From Armatimonadota bacterium (GTDB lineage Bacteria; Armatimonadota; Zipacnadia; Zipacnadales; JABUFB01): a stretch of DNA of 64,000 bases. The stretch spans positions 1 through 64,000 of the forward strand of contig JABUFB010000008.1 of assembly GCA_013314775.1 (NCBI GenBank), in the 5' to 3' direction. Positions 42,802 through 53,221 of the stretch are shown in pieces. The notes under the pieces are model-generated. The model made no database searches, was not told the origin of the DNA, and saw nothing but the letters and a program-made list of their open reading frames with translations. The position numbers were made by a program, and so were the translations under genes. The stretch's first letter is position 1, and the number at the start of each line of letters is the position of its first letter.

Positions 42802-44940
42802 CTACGGGTAATCCACCACCAGCACCACATCGTGCACCGAGCCGGTGCCTGTGCGGAGGCGGATGCGCTCCCAGAGCGCCTCGCCCATGGTGCCGCTGGT
42901 GCTGGCGCCGAAGCTGACGGAATTGCGGCCGTTCGCCGCCGGAGCCGTGAGCTTGCCCGGCCCATCGATCACCAGCTCTCCGTCCGCGAAGACCCGGATG
43001 TCCGAACCCTCGATTTCCACGCGGTAGTCGTGGAAATCGGACGCAGCGTCCATCGCGTGCGACAGGCCGGCACGCAGGAGATCGATACGGTCCGAGTAGA
43101 TGTGCAGTTCGTCCTCAGCGACCCCATTGGCGATGATGACGCCACTGTGGCCGGAGATCGCCTTTGCGCGAACTTCCACCGTGGCCTTGATCGCCGGATC
43201 TACGTTCCACGGATAGCTGTAGTACAGGTATGAGCCTCGCTCTGCGCTGCGATCGGCGATGAGCAGCGCGCCGTCCTGCATCTTCGCCTCTGTGCCCGTT
43301 GGGAGGCCGCCGCGGCTCCAGGGCGTGGGCGCTTGCACTTCGCATGTCCAGTCCACGTCCCAGGCGGCAGAGGATTTCAGCTGCTGTTCCCTCGACAGCC
43401 GCACCCGATTCAGTCCGAGTTTCAAGATTCCGGGGTCTACGGGATACGTGAACCAGCCGCCTTCGTCTCGCGCTCCGGAAATCTGTGTTCCGTTGAGGCT
43501 GAGCACCGGAATGTCATCAAAGGTCGCGAAGACGTTGCAGGTTACAGTGGGATTCAGACCGGCGGCTCTGGCTGCCGCGAAGTCCTCCGCAACCGGCAGA
43601 TCAACTTCGAGCGCCTCTCCGGGCGTCAGACGCGCGGGGCTCGCCGGGTGCAGTGTAGGCAGGTTGTCGAACTCATCGCCATCCGGAAGAGCGCGTGATG
43701 AGCGCAGGTAGCCCGAGCGGCCGGTGACATTGACGAAGTAGAACTTGTCCTCGCCCTGCATCTTTTCGGGGTCGCCAATGGCCCACCACACCGGGTGTCG
43801 CGGGTTGAAGAGGTTGAACAGGTACATCCCCGCCGCGCCGGCATGCCAGGCTTCCATCGCCCGGCCGCGGTACGCCTCCACCGAATTGCGGTCGAAACGC
43901 TTGCCGAGATCGTAGCGTACCGAGGGGTCCAGGTCGGCATAGACCGGAATACCGTAGCGTTTCCCGAGGTCTGTGCTGTATTGCCACCGATTTAGCTGGA
44001 AATCCCCTCCCGCCACCAGGAAGTCGATGAGCCCTTCGTCCATCCACCTCTCGATGTCGATGCCCATACCCATGCAGTAGCCCACGGAATCCGGAACCCG
44101 GGCCGTGAGCAGGATCGGCTTGCCCCGACGCATGCCCTCGACTTCCGTCATCTTTCGGACACGGCGCACGCACTCGGTCATCATCTCCCGCTCTTCGTCT
44201 GAAGCGCGCGAACCGTTGGCGACGGTGCGGAAAAGCACCAGATGGCGGAAGAAATCCATCTCCAAGCCGTCCACGTCGTAATTCTGACAGATCTCCTCGA
44301 AGATACTGAAGAGGAAGTCACGCACCTCAGGCTCGGCGAAATCCACCGCTGTCCATGAACCGAACTTCGGTGGATTGGAGGGTGTACCAAACAGGTATTC
44401 CGGGTGATCCTTCTTGAACTGTGAGAAGTAGTAGTGCGGATTGGCAGGCGTATGCGGGGTGTCGTGGGTGTCGTTCATCCGCATGGACCAGATGATCTCC
44501 CGACCATTGCGGCGGCAGTGGTCGATCATCAGGCGCAAGGGATCAGTGCCCTGCGCCAGGAGGTCCGGCACGATGTTTACCCGTCCCGGGCCGAATGCGT
44601 TACGGTCCGTGAGGATTTCGCCGATTTTCGTCTCGTGTAGAAACATGCCGAAGGGGCGCGAGGTGCAATAGACGATGGTGTCCACCTGTGAGCCGTCCAG
44701 GGGCGTGGTGCGCTGCGCGAAGAATGCGTCGATGGACGTATCTCCCGAAAGCAGGTGGTCGTCCCCGTCATTGTTGAAGATGATCCGGCGTGTGCGGTGA
44801 GCGGCCTCAGCCCGTTTGGCGCGATATGCTGCGAGGGAGCCATCGTCGGGGGCGTTCTGGGCGGAGCAGGCGAAAGGCAGCGCTATCGCGGCGCCGCCGA
44901 TGAGAATACCGGCAATCCGAAAGACGGAATCGAAAAGCAT
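42802..44940 (-). CDS. secreted TIM-barrel glycoside-hydrolase-like protein
   Basis: A 712-residue protein with an N-terminal hydrophobic signal (AGILIGGAAIALPFAC; the lipobox is poor). A TIM-barrel-like region at about 40-450 has SFNDTHDTP-like polar loops (MRMNDTHDTP), YDVDGLEMDFFRH, GKPILLTARVPDSVGY and MYLFNLFNPRHP. A C-terminal LamG- or 3-keto-disaccharide-hydrolase-like beta-sandwich (about 590-705; DELHIYSDRIDLLRAG) probably binds carbohydrate. I do not recognise a CAZy family, and the catalytic acids are not certain. ATG 44940 starts the signal region; the open frame extends far upstream without coding features. It is convergent with the sulfatase gene and divergent from the five-gene operon. 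Confidence 0.65.
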   Translation of the reverse strand: MLFDSVFRIAGILIGGAAIALPFACSAQNAPDDGSLAAYRAKRAEAAHRTRRIIFNNDGDDHLLSGDTSIDAFFAQRTTPLDGSQVDTIVYCTSRPFGMFLHETKIGEILTDRNAFGPGRVNIVPDLLAQGTDPLRLMIDHCRRNGREIIWSMRMNDTHDTPHTPANPHYYFSQFKKDHPEYLFGTPSNPPKFGSWTAVDFAEPEVRDFLFSIFEEICQNYDVDGLEMDFFRHLVLFRTVANGSRASDEEREMMTECVRRVRKMTEVEGMRRGKPILLTARVPDSVGYCMGMGIDIERWMDEGLIDFLVAGGDFQLNRWQYSTDLGKRYGIPVYADLDPSVRYDLGKRFDRNSVEAYRGRAMEAWHAGAAGMYLFNLFNPRHPVWWAIGDPEKMQGEDKFYFVNVTGRSGYLRSSRALPDGDEFDNLPTLHPASPARLTPGEALEVDLPVAEDFAAARAAGLNPTVTCNVFATFDDIPVLSLNGTQISGARDEGGWFTYPVDPGILKLGLNRVRLSREQQLKSSAAWDVDWTCEVQAPTPWSRGGLPTGTEAKMQDGALLIADRSAERGSYLYYSYPWNVDPAIKATVEVRAKAISGHSGVIIANGVAEDELHIYSDRIDLLRAGLSHAMDAASDFHDYRVEIEGSDIRVFADGELVIDGPGKLTAPAANGRNSVSFGASTSGTMGEALWERIRLRTGTGSVHDVVLVVDYP

Positions 44941-45050
44941 ATTGAAACTCCGGTGGCAGCGTAGTTGGTTCGGATGGTATTTCCCGGCGAGTAGTGGGAC
45001 GTCCTGCATGACCTGGGAGGTTGGCCGTGAGCGCGTCAGGAAATGCATCC

Positions 45051-45803
45051 ATGCAAGCACCCAACGCGCGAGGGTCAACGCGGATGCACCCGGCAAGAAC
45101 GAGTCATGCGACCCGCCCGAGGGTCTTGATGATCCATGGCTTCGGCTGTGACTCTCGGTTCTGGCAGCCGCAGGCGAAAGCTCTGACTGAGGACGGATGG
45201 CAGGTCTTCGCGCCCGACCTGCCTTACCACGGCACATCGGGCAAAGGGGTGGAGTTGTCACTAGAGGGCCTGGCCCGGTGGGTGACAGACACCCAGCTGG
45301 AACGCCCGGCACTGCTCATCGGGCACTCCCTGGGCGGAATGATGAGCCTTGAGATCGGGCGGAATGCACCTGAGAAGGTATTGGGAATAGCGCTGGTTGA
45401 CGCATTCACCTGCCTGCAGCTCAATAGCCGCCACCTGCCGGGAATGTTTGTAGAAGGGCTGCACACAGATACGAGGAAATGGATCGAAGAGAAACGGCAG
45501 GGCATTATAGATCACATGACGCAGGCCGTGTATGACACGATCTGGCCGAGTATTGCTGCCTTCGACTCGCGGCCATGGCTGCCCGCCATCACCTGCCCGG
45601 TTCTTGGTCTGTATGCCGGGCGCGGCAAGTACGGTCCGGGCGATGCCGCGTTGCTGCACGGAGCGCTTGCGCTGGACAGGATCGGTGGACCTGTTCGTGT
45701 GGAAGTGGTGGCCGACGCCGGGCATTTCCTGAATCTGGAGAAACCTGATGAAGTGAACCGGATACTCCTGGGCTGGCTGAAGGAGCGCTTCGACGCCCAA
45801 TGA
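45051..45803 (+). CDS. alpha/beta-hydrolase
   Basis: A 250-residue alpha/beta-hydrolase with the oxyanion motif VLMIHGFGCDSRFW, nucleophile Ser93 in GHSLGGM, and catalytic His in VVADAGHFLNLE near the C-terminus. It is similar to general esterases and C-C hydrolases; no substrate is assignable. No signal peptide. The start is uncertain: ATG 45051 has AGGAA upstream, while TTG 45021 and ATG 45084 are alternatives; the first 20 residues look non-conserved. It is the first gene of a co-directional block reaching 54403 and the only one without a clear export signal. Confidence 0.82.
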   Translation: MQAPNARGSTRMHPARTSHATRPRVLMIHGFGCDSRFWQPQAKALTEDGWQVFAPDLPYHGTSGKGVELSLEGLARWVTDTQLERPALLIGHSLGGMMSLEIGRNAPEKVLGIALVDAFTCLQLNSRHLPGMFVEGLHTDTRKWIEEKRQGIIDHMTQAVYDTIWPSIAAFDSRPWLPAITCPVLGLYAGRGKYGPGDAALLHGALALDRIGGPVRVEVVADAGHFLNLEKPDEVNRILLGWLKERFDAQ

Positions 45804-45856
45804 CGCGAACCCGTCTTTTCCCACGACAGACTGACGCAGTGAAAGGAAAGCTAACT

Positions 45857-48565
45857 ATGATGATCTTGAGGCAGGCGCTGTTGCTCGCGCTGATACTCGC
45901 TGCTACGGGGGTGTGCCTGGTGTCCTCGTGCGCCGAACCCGTGACCCTGTATGTTGCGCCGGACGGTAACGATGCTTGGTCCGGGAGAACAGCCGAACCG
46001 GCGGGCAATGATGGCCCTTTCGCCACTGCAAACCGCGCACGAGACGAAGTGCGCAAGATGAAGGCCGAGGGCGGACTGCCTCCTGGCGGGGTAATCGTCC
46101 AGTTCCAGGCCGGTGTGTACGAGTTGGCCGACAAGATCGCTCTCGATGCCCAAGACAGCGGGTCACCGGGTGCGCCTGTGGTCTACCGAGCTCAGCCGGG
46201 CACTGAGGTCCGCCTCGTGGGCGGCAGAAAGGTCACGAATTTCGTACCTGTGGAGGACGCCGCGGTACTGGAGCGCCTCATGCCCGAAGCCCGGGGGAAG
46301 GTGCTGCAGGCGGACCTCAAGGCCCTTGGTATCACCGACTTTGGGCACCCGGTTGCGGACGGGCAGCGGCTGGAGCTGTTCTTCCAGGACAGGCCGATGA
46401 AGGTCTCGCGCTGGCCAAATGAGGGCTTCGCGACGATCGTGGATGTCACCGGCGGCGCACCCCACAAGATCCACGGCATCCCCGGTGACAAAATCGGCAA
46501 GTTCACTTACGACGGCGACCGCCCCTCGCGATGGATAGGCGAGAAGGACCCGTGGGTGCACGGCTACTGGTTCTGGGACTGGGCTGATGAGCGCCAGCAG
46601 ATCGAGTCCATCGATCCCGCCACAAGGACGATTACTGTCAAGCCGCCCTACCATGGCTACGGCTATCGCAAAGGCGCCTGGTGGGCCGCATTTAACCTGC
46701 TGGCTGAGCTAGATTCGCCCGAAGAGTATTACCTGGACCGCGAGACCGGGATCCTCTACTTCTGGCCGCCAAGTCCAGTGGCCGAAGGCAATCCAATCGT
46801 TTCGGTGATGGGCGAAGCTATCCGCTGCGATGGTGCCAGTAACGTGGAGTTCCGGGGTTTCATCATTGAGGCCACCCGCGGGACGCCGGTGGTGATCGGG
46901 AATGCCGACCACGTGCGCATCGCGGCATGCGTGATCCGCAATACCGGAGGCGCGGCGGTGAGCATGTCCGGCAGGGACAGTGGCGTCTACGGATGTGACA
47001 TCACCCAGACGGCCAACGGCGGCATCTCCCTCAATGGTGGCGACCGCAGGACCCTCACGCCGGCCAATCTTGTAGCCGAGAACAATCACATCTACGAATA
47101 CGCACGCTGGAAGCGGGTCTACCAGCCGGGTATCAGCTTGTACGGTGTGGGCAATGTGGCCCGGCACAATCTGATCCATGACGCACCGCACATGGCTATG
47201 GGGTTCGGTGGGAACGATCACTTGATCGAGTTCAATGAGATTCATAGCGTGAGCTATGAGTCCAATGACGCCGGGGCGATCTACACCGGCCGCGACTGGA
47301 GCATGCGGGGCACGGTGTTGCGCTACAACTACCTGCACCACATCAACGGCCGCGAGGGTCGCGGCTGCGTGGGCATGTATCTCGACGACCAGTTCAGCGG
47401 CACTACCATGTACGGCAATGTCTTCTACAAAGTGACCCGGGCGGCCATGATCGGCGGCGGGCGCGACTGCACCATCGAGAATAACATCTTCGTGGACTGC
47501 GTCCCGGCAACTCACGTAGACTCGCGTGGCCTCGGCTGGGCAGCAGGCGGGTTCGAGGGGCTCAAGAGCAAGCTGGAGCAGTGGCCTTACAAGGAAGAGC
47601 CCTGGGCCTCCAGGTACCCCGGCCTGCCCAACATCCTCGACGAAGACCCAATGGCGCCGCGAGGCAACTTGATCGCGCGAAACATCTGCGTGGGCGGACG
47701 CTGGGGAGACTTCGACGGCAGGGCGAAGCCGCTGGTAACTTTCGAGGACAACATGCTCGAAGGCGACCCCATGTTCGTGGACCCCGAGAACCTGAACTTC
47801 CAGTTGAGGGACGAATCTCCCGCATTTGATCTCGGCTTCAGGCGGATCCCGATCAAACTCATCGGCCTGATCGACGACGAGAACCGGGCGACGTGGCCGG
47901 TTGTCCATGAGCCGCGGCCCATGGTCTCCCCACCCCCTCCGCCGCCTCGTGCCCAGAGAACCGCACCCGTGGTGTTCAGACTGCCCCGGCTCGCGGGACA
48001 GGTGACGGTGGACGGCTCCCTGACTGCAGACGAGTGGTTCGGTTTGGACACAGGAAAAGGCATTGTCATTGAGCAGGGCGTTGACGGCGCGAAGCAGACG
48101 CCTGCGAGCACCGCGTGGATCGCGTGGGATGATGCCCGGCTCTACGTGGGCATCGACAACCCCGTGAACCCCAAGTTCCCCATCCGGCCGGGGAATGTGT
48201 GGGGGCAGGATGATGCGGTGGAAATCGCATTCCAGGGCCAGGCAAAGGACGCGCCGATCATTGTCCTGCGAGGGTTCCCGTCCGGGCACTTCGAGAGCAC
48301 CGACGAGGCGGGCGCCCCAGAATCCGTGGTGAAGAAGGCCAAAGAGGGCACGCAGTACGCTGCCACCATGGTGGACACCAAGCGCTGGACTGCCGAGTGG
48401 TCGGTGCCCCTTGCCTCGCTCGGCATCGATCCGGAGAAGGACCCGAAGGTGTGGTTCAACCTGAGCGTCCGGAAGACCGCAGATGAGCAGTGGACCATGT
48501 GGCAGGGCACTGGCGCCCATACGTGGGACGTCATGCAGGCGGGGATCATCGAGTTCGCCCGCTAA
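45857..48565 (+). CDS. secreted GH141-like right-handed beta-helix protein with CBM9-like domain
   Basis: A 902-residue exported protein. The leader ends at LVSSC (Cys25), a possible lipobox. The N-terminus matches the GH141/parallel-beta-helix pattern (LYVAPDGNDAWSGR, GPFATANRARDEVRKM, GVIVQFQAGVYEL), followed by many beta-helix coils (AENNHIYEYAR, NEIHSVSYESNDAGAIYTG). A proline-rich linker near residue 695 leads to a CBM9-like domain (about 715-902; QVTVDGSLTADEW, WGQDDAVEIAFQG). GH141 members cleave fucose or xylan linkages in pectic glycans; here only the fold is clear. ATG 45857 has AAAGGA upstream. Gaps of 53 and 20 nt to its neighbours support one operon. Confidence 0.8.
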   Translation: MMILRQALLLALILAATGVCLVSSCAEPVTLYVAPDGNDAWSGRTAEPAGNDGPFATANRARDEVRKMKAEGGLPPGGVIVQFQAGVYELADKIALDAQDSGSPGAPVVYRAQPGTEVRLVGGRKVTNFVPVEDAAVLERLMPEARGKVLQADLKALGITDFGHPVADGQRLELFFQDRPMKVSRWPNEGFATIVDVTGGAPHKIHGIPGDKIGKFTYDGDRPSRWIGEKDPWVHGYWFWDWADERQQIESIDPATRTITVKPPYHGYGYRKGAWWAAFNLLAELDSPEEYYLDRETGILYFWPPSPVAEGNPIVSVMGEAIRCDGASNVEFRGFIIEATRGTPVVIGNADHVRIAACVIRNTGGAAVSMSGRDSGVYGCDITQTANGGISLNGGDRRTLTPANLVAENNHIYEYARWKRVYQPGISLYGVGNVARHNLIHDAPHMAMGFGGNDHLIEFNEIHSVSYESNDAGAIYTGRDWSMRGTVLRYNYLHHINGREGRGCVGMYLDDQFSGTTMYGNVFYKVTRAAMIGGGRDCTIENNIFVDCVPATHVDSRGLGWAAGGFEGLKSKLEQWPYKEEPWASRYPGLPNILDEDPMAPRGNLIARNICVGGRWGDFDGRAKPLVTFEDNMLEGDPMFVDPENLNFQLRDESPAFDLGFRRIPIKLIGLIDDENRATWPVVHEPRPMVSPPPPPPRAQRTAPVVFRLPRLAGQVTVDGSLTADEWFGLDTGKGIVIEQGVDGAKQTPASTAWIAWDDARLYVGIDNPVNPKFPIRPGNVWGQDDAVEIAFQGQAKDAPIIVLRGFPSGHFESTDEAGAPESVVKKAKEGTQYAATMVDTKRWTAEWSVPLASLGIDPEKDPKVWFNLSVRKTADEQWTMWQGTGAHTWDVMQAGIIEFAR

Positions 48566-48585
48566 CTGGATGCGGAGGTATTACG

Positions 48586-49572
48586 ATGCGCATGCTGACG
48601 ATCGCGGGCCTGCTACTCGTATTCGCTTTTCCGGCGATGAGCGACGGGGCGCCGCTCACCTACCCGTGCTTTCGTGTGAGCGCCGCCCCGAGTATAGACG
48701 GAGATGTCCTCAGAGACCCCGTCTGGGCGAACACCCCGGTCGCCACCGGCTTCTCGATCCTCGGCAACGGATACGCCTTCGCCAAGCAGACCTTGGCGCG
48801 TATGTGCTGGGATGACGAGGCGCTGTATGTGGCCGTGGTCTGCGAGGAGCCCGACGTGTCGGTGATGAAGTTCCAGATTGCGGATGGCAGCGAGGCTTGG
48901 CTGGATGACGGCATCGAGCTGTTCTTCCAACCCGGTGGACCTGGAAACACAGTGTACCAGTTGGTGATCACTGCCCGGGGGATGCGCACCTGTGGCGCGG
49001 GTTCCCCCGACTTCACCAAGGTGCAGGTGGGCTCGAAGTTCGGGGTAGACAACTACACCCTGGAGATGCGCATCCCCCATTCCGTGCTTTCCGCTAAGCC
49101 GAGGTCGGGGGACAGGTGGGGGGCTAATGTGTGCCGGAACATCTTCACGCGCAGATCCGGCGGGCACCAATTCACGAGTTGGTCTCCGCTGACGCGGCAG
49201 TTCAATGAGCCCGAGAACTTCGGCGTAATCGTGTTCGCCGGGAACCCGCCCGGTGAGACCGAGCTCGCCGAAATGACCAACCGGATCAATTCGGGATACC
49301 GCCGGCACTTGCTCGGGATGATCCGGGATGCACTTGCCGGCGCGCCGGAGTATGCACCCACACTGCGCGAGGCCGTGCGAGACGATGAGTACGGCAGCAG
49401 GGCGCGAGACGTGCGGCGGCGCTGGCGGCGGCTGGAACGCGCCGCGAGTAAGGCAGACGAGGCTACGACAGAGGAGCTTCGAGCGGTTGCGCTGGACGCC
49501 GATGACCTGATGGAAGCGTCATACGCATGCAAATGGGGATACATGATTCACAAGCTGCTGCGCAATAACTAG
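48586..49572 (+). CDS. secreted CBM9-like (DOMON-type) protein
   Basis: A 328-residue protein with signal peptide (MRMLTIAGLLLVFAFPAMSDG) and a CBM9-like domain at about 30-220 (SAAPSIDGDVLRDPVW, MCWDDEALYVAVVCEEPDV, SEAWLDDGIELFFQPGG). The rest is a helical, charged tail rich in Arg/Glu (VRRRWRRLERAASKADEA), which may mediate binding. It has no visible catalytic motif and probably binds sugar or helps the neighbouring enzymes dock. ATG 48586 has GGAGG 7 nt upstream. It lies 20 nt after the beta-helix gene and 35 nt before the GH42-like gene. Confidence 0.8.
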   Translation: MRMLTIAGLLLVFAFPAMSDGAPLTYPCFRVSAAPSIDGDVLRDPVWANTPVATGFSILGNGYAFAKQTLARMCWDDEALYVAVVCEEPDVSVMKFQIADGSEAWLDDGIELFFQPGGPGNTVYQLVITARGMRTCGAGSPDFTKVQVGSKFGVDNYTLEMRIPHSVLSAKPRSGDRWGANVCRNIFTRRSGGHQFTSWSPLTRQFNEPENFGVIVFAGNPPGETELAEMTNRINSGYRRHLLGMIRDALAGAPEYAPTLREAVRDDEYGSRARDVRRRWRRLERAASKADEATTEELRAVALDADDLMEASYACKWGYMIHKLLRNN

Positions 49573-49607
49573 CCGGCTTTCATGGCAATACAGGGAGGTC
49601 TGACACG

Positions 49608-52600
49608 GTGAAACGCTGGATCGCCGTTATCACCCTTGGGATCGCGCTGATTGCAGGATCGTCTCCCGCTTTCTGCGCCACGAATGCGCAGGAAGTCGAG
49701 GAGGACTGCTCCCTGGCATCCAACCTCGCCACGCCCCATGAGCCGTGGGGCAAAGCCTGGTCGGCAGGTCCCGCGCGGGCCTTGTATTTCGTGTACACCG
49801 GCCCGTACGACGGTACGTGGGAGGACACGGGAACCCGCGTGCGCGAAGCGGTGGAACTGCAGCAGCGCTTCGACCTGCCCGGAGAGGCCGTCCTATTCTG
49901 CGGGAGGGGCGACACCTGGGTCTTTCACGGTCTGCGAGACGGTGAAAGGCGCGCCGAGAAGCTGCTGGAGAACCGGTATGACCTGTACGTCATCGCCGGA
50001 TTCGCCTTCGAACGCCTCCCCGCCAAGATGCAGTATATGATCCTCGAGAAAGTGGCGAAGGGCGCCGGACTATTGTGTTGCGGGGCGCCGGCGAAGGACT
50101 TCATGGTGGCGCGGCGGGAGATCACCCCCACGCCGGGAGTGCTCACCGGCGGTCTGCCTGCATTGGACGGAAAGCCGGCGAGCCAGTATGTGGGTGCCTA
50201 CCAACTCGGCAGGGGTCGCGGCGTCTGGCTGAAATACAGTGCGCATGCGATCACACCCTTCAAAGAGTTCTCCTTCCGAGCGCTGAGCGACTATGAATAC
50301 TGGATGGCCCTCGCAGGGCGCGCGGCTCTCTGGGCGGCGGGCAAGGAAGGCGCGGTTCAGGTGGCGGCGGTCAACGGTGATGAGACGGCAAGCGTCTCCC
50401 GCGACGCGCCCAATCGGGCTGCTGTAGTCTCACTGTCCACCACCGCGGCTCGCGAAATGCCCGTGACTGTGTTCGCGTCCTTGCGGCGCGCCGAAGACGG
50501 GCTGAAGATTCCCCTGGGTCAGCAGAAAGTGGCGCTGCGCCCCGACGACGTGACCCAGGTGCAGGTCCCGCTGCCATCTCTGCGAGCCGGGGAGTATTAC
50601 GTGGACGCGCGGGTGATCGGCGAAGGGGGCACCGTCGCCTTCGGCGCCGGCCTGATCACCGTCACCAGTCCGGCGGGCGTTGAGAAGGTGGAGATGAACC
50701 GAACCTTCATCGAGCGCGGCGAGACCATCACGGCCACGGCGACTCTGCGCGGAACGCCGGCGGAGGGAAGCGTCCTGCGCATGCGCATGCGGGACTCCTA
50801 CGACCGAGTGCTGTTGCAGCGAGATATCCCGGTACAGGCAGGCCAGGTTGAGTACACCTTCGACTACACCGCGGATGAGTTCGCGACGATCCTCATGCGC
50901 TGCGAGGTCGCGTTGCTTGCGGACGGTGCCGAGGTCGAGATGAAGACTGCCGAGTTCACTGTGCCGAAGCGGCGACAGGGACAGTTCAACTTCGTGATGT
51001 GGGACGCCCCAAGGGACACTCTCGCGGCATACGCCTGGCGGCAACTCCAGGAAGCCGGACACAACGTCTGTCTGATGGGAGCATTCGGCAAGTCCAAACA
51101 ACCCGCGGCCCTCAAGGCATGCGATGCATCGATCGTGCCGTACAGCACCCGCATTCTTGATCCCAAGGACGAGAACGGCTACATGCAGCCCGTCTGCTGG
51201 AATGACGATCCGGCGGCGGCGGAGTATGTCCAGAAAATCGTGGACAACCAGATCAACCTCCGTGAGCAAGGGGTGTTTGTCTACTCCCTGGGCGACGAGG
51301 GCGTAACCAAGGGCTGCTGCGTTCACCCCGACTGCATCGCGGCCTATCGCCAGTGGCTACAGGGGCAGTACGGGACGATTGAGGCCCTGAACGAATCATG
51401 GGGAAGCGACTATGCGAGCTTCGACGAGGTGAACCTTCTCGACCCCAAGGACAATATGGAGACCCAGGCGCAGAAGAGTAACTTCCCGCGCTGGTTCGAC
51501 CGGGCCGCCTTCGCCCGCTACAACCTCATGCAGTTCTCGGGCCGGTTCGTAGACGGCTACCGCAAGCTGGACCCGGAGTCCCTGTGCGGTTTCGAAGGAA
51601 CCGGTGGCTTTGGCGACGATTATGACGCAATCACCTCCATCAACACCTTCTACGGACCGTACCCTTCACTGGGCGACGATATTGTCCGCTCGATCTATGA
51701 CCGTGACCGGGTGCGCTCCAACTGGATGGGTTACTCAAAGACCGGTGACGCCCTGTCTGACGCAGCGTGGCGCATGGTCATCAAGGGCATGGACAGCGTC
51801 TGGTATTGGATGTGGTCGGGCATCGGCAGCTGGCGGGGGTATCTGCGGCCCACCCTGGACTTCTGGCCGGCGATCGAGGACGTGAAGGACGAAATGCGGC
51901 CGGTGCGTGAGGGCCTCGGGGATCTGCTGCTCAATTCGGACATGCTCCACAGCGGGATCGCGGTCTTTTACTCGGTCCCGTCGGCACTGTCCGGTTCTCT
52001 GGAAAACAGCGGCGCTTTCGCATCCGCGGAAGGTGCGCACAACGACTTCGTCAATTTGACGTACGAACTCGGGAGGGACGTGAAGTATGTCACCGCCGCG
52101 ACGCTTGCGGACGGCGAACTGGAGCGCGGCAACTACCGTGTTCTGCTGTTGCCCATGGCGCAGGCACTCAGTCCGAAGGAAGCGGCGATCATCCGCCAGT
52201 TCGTGGAGCGCGGAGGCACGGTGATCGCCGACGTGCGCCCCGGCGTGTATGACGGCCACTGCAAGCCGGTCATGCCAGGTCTGCTGGATGACCTTTTCGG
52301 CATTACCCGCAAGGGTCGCGGAACACCCAAAGAGATGTCCGTTGATGTCAGTGGCGCAGTGGGCGGGGTCAGTCTCTCTGCGCGCATCCCTCGGGCGAAA
52401 GTGGACATAGACGTGGCATCTGCGAGCGCCCAAGCCCTTGGCATGTGCGAAGACACGCCGGTGCTATTGGTCAACTCTGTGGGCGCAGGACGGGCGATCC
52501 TGCTCAACTTCCACCCAACCGTGGGGCGAACAACCGACCCCGAAGGCGCCGGCACGCGCGCGATTCTGAAGGCCCTGTACGAGAGCGCCGGAGCCTCGGC

Positions 52601-53186
52601 GGCTGTGCAGATGACTGCGCCGGACGGTGGCCCGCTGCCCGTTACCGAGACGCGGGTCTGGGCCAGTGGAGACACGCTTGTGTTCGGCCTGATGCGCAGG
52701 ATGGAGAACGCCTGGTTTGGCCCGAAGAGCGGGACCACCGCGGGCACTCCGCAGCCGGCTCGCATCGCGCTACCCCAGCCCATGCACGTATACGACCTGC
52801 GCGCGGGCAAGTATCTGGGGCTGGTGAAGCAGGTGGATACGCGGCTGAAGTGGGGACGGGCGTCTTTCTTCCTGGCTTCGCCGAGGCAGATCACGGGGCT
52901 TTCTCTGGCACTCAGCGCGCAGAATCCGCAGCCGGGTGAGCCATTTGAGGCCACGGTCTCACTGGACGTGCCCGAGGGAGCATCGAGCAGGCAGGCTGTC
53001 TGGGTGGAGGTCATCGACCCGCAAGGCAACAGTCCGCTGTGGGGACGTAAGGTGGCCATCCTCGAGGGCGGCAAGGCCACCGTCCCGCTGCTGATCGCGG
53101 CCAATGACCAGCCCGGCACCTGGCGGGTGAGAGTCACGGAGCTGTTCAGCAAGCAGACTGCCGAGGCCAACTGGACTGTTCGCTAG
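49608..53186 (+). CDS. secreted GH42-like multidomain protein
   Basis: A 1192-residue exported protein (MKRWIAVITLGIALIAGSSP). Two beta-rich N-terminal regions are followed by a TIM barrel at about 460-760, with SLGDEGV at the acid/base position, a CCVHPDC cluster recalling the GH42 metal site, and the GH42 pattern YRQWLQGQYGTIEALNESWG. The usual Asn before the acid/base Glu is Asp. An amidotransferase-like domain (about 785-900; YRVLLLPMAQALSPKE, RGGTVIADVRPGVYDGH) and a C-terminal beta domain follow. It likely acts on beta-galactosides or related glycans outside the cytoplasm, but divergence leaves activity open. GTG 49608 has AGGGAGG upstream. Confidence 0.78.
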   Translation: MKRWIAVITLGIALIAGSSPAFCATNAQEVEEDCSLASNLATPHEPWGKAWSAGPARALYFVYTGPYDGTWEDTGTRVREAVELQQRFDLPGEAVLFCGRGDTWVFHGLRDGERRAEKLLENRYDLYVIAGFAFERLPAKMQYMILEKVAKGAGLLCCGAPAKDFMVARREITPTPGVLTGGLPALDGKPASQYVGAYQLGRGRGVWLKYSAHAITPFKEFSFRALSDYEYWMALAGRAALWAAGKEGAVQVAAVNGDETASVSRDAPNRAAVVSLSTTAAREMPVTVFASLRRAEDGLKIPLGQQKVALRPDDVTQVQVPLPSLRAGEYYVDARVIGEGGTVAFGAGLITVTSPAGVEKVEMNRTFIERGETITATATLRGTPAEGSVLRMRMRDSYDRVLLQRDIPVQAGQVEYTFDYTADEFATILMRCEVALLADGAEVEMKTAEFTVPKRRQGQFNFVMWDAPRDTLAAYAWRQLQEAGHNVCLMGAFGKSKQPAALKACDASIVPYSTRILDPKDENGYMQPVCWNDDPAAAEYVQKIVDNQINLREQGVFVYSLGDEGVTKGCCVHPDCIAAYRQWLQGQYGTIEALNESWGSDYASFDEVNLLDPKDNMETQAQKSNFPRWFDRAAFARYNLMQFSGRFVDGYRKLDPESLCGFEGTGGFGDDYDAITSINTFYGPYPSLGDDIVRSIYDRDRVRSNWMGYSKTGDALSDAAWRMVIKGMDSVWYWMWSGIGSWRGYLRPTLDFWPAIEDVKDEMRPVREGLGDLLLNSDMLHSGIAVFYSVPSALSGSLENSGAFASAEGAHNDFVNLTYELGRDVKYVTAATLADGELERGNYRVLLLPMAQALSPKEAAIIRQFVERGGTVIADVRPGVYDGHCKPVMPGLLDDLFGITRKGRGTPKEMSVDVSGAVGGVSLSARIPRAKVDIDVASASAQALGMCEDTPVLLVNSVGAGRAILLNFHPTVGRTTDPEGAGTRAILKALYESAGASAAVQMTAPDGGPLPVTETRVWASGDTLVFGLMRRMENAWFGPKSGTTAGTPQPARIALPQPMHVYDLRAGKYLGLVKQVDTRLKWGRASFFLASPRQITGLSLALSAQNPQPGEPFEATVSLDVPEGASSRQAVWVEVIDPQGNSPLWGRKVAILEGGKATVPLLIAANDQPGTWRVRVTELFSKQTAEANWTVR

Positions 53187-53221
53187 GAACGCTGCCGCGG
53201 TTCGCGAAAGGGGCCGAAAAC

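Noticed and set aside
46709-48520. Long open frame (603 codons, -) antisense to the beta-helix gene
   Set aside because: It is a shadow of the GH141-like gene, whose family match and ribosome-binding site are clear.
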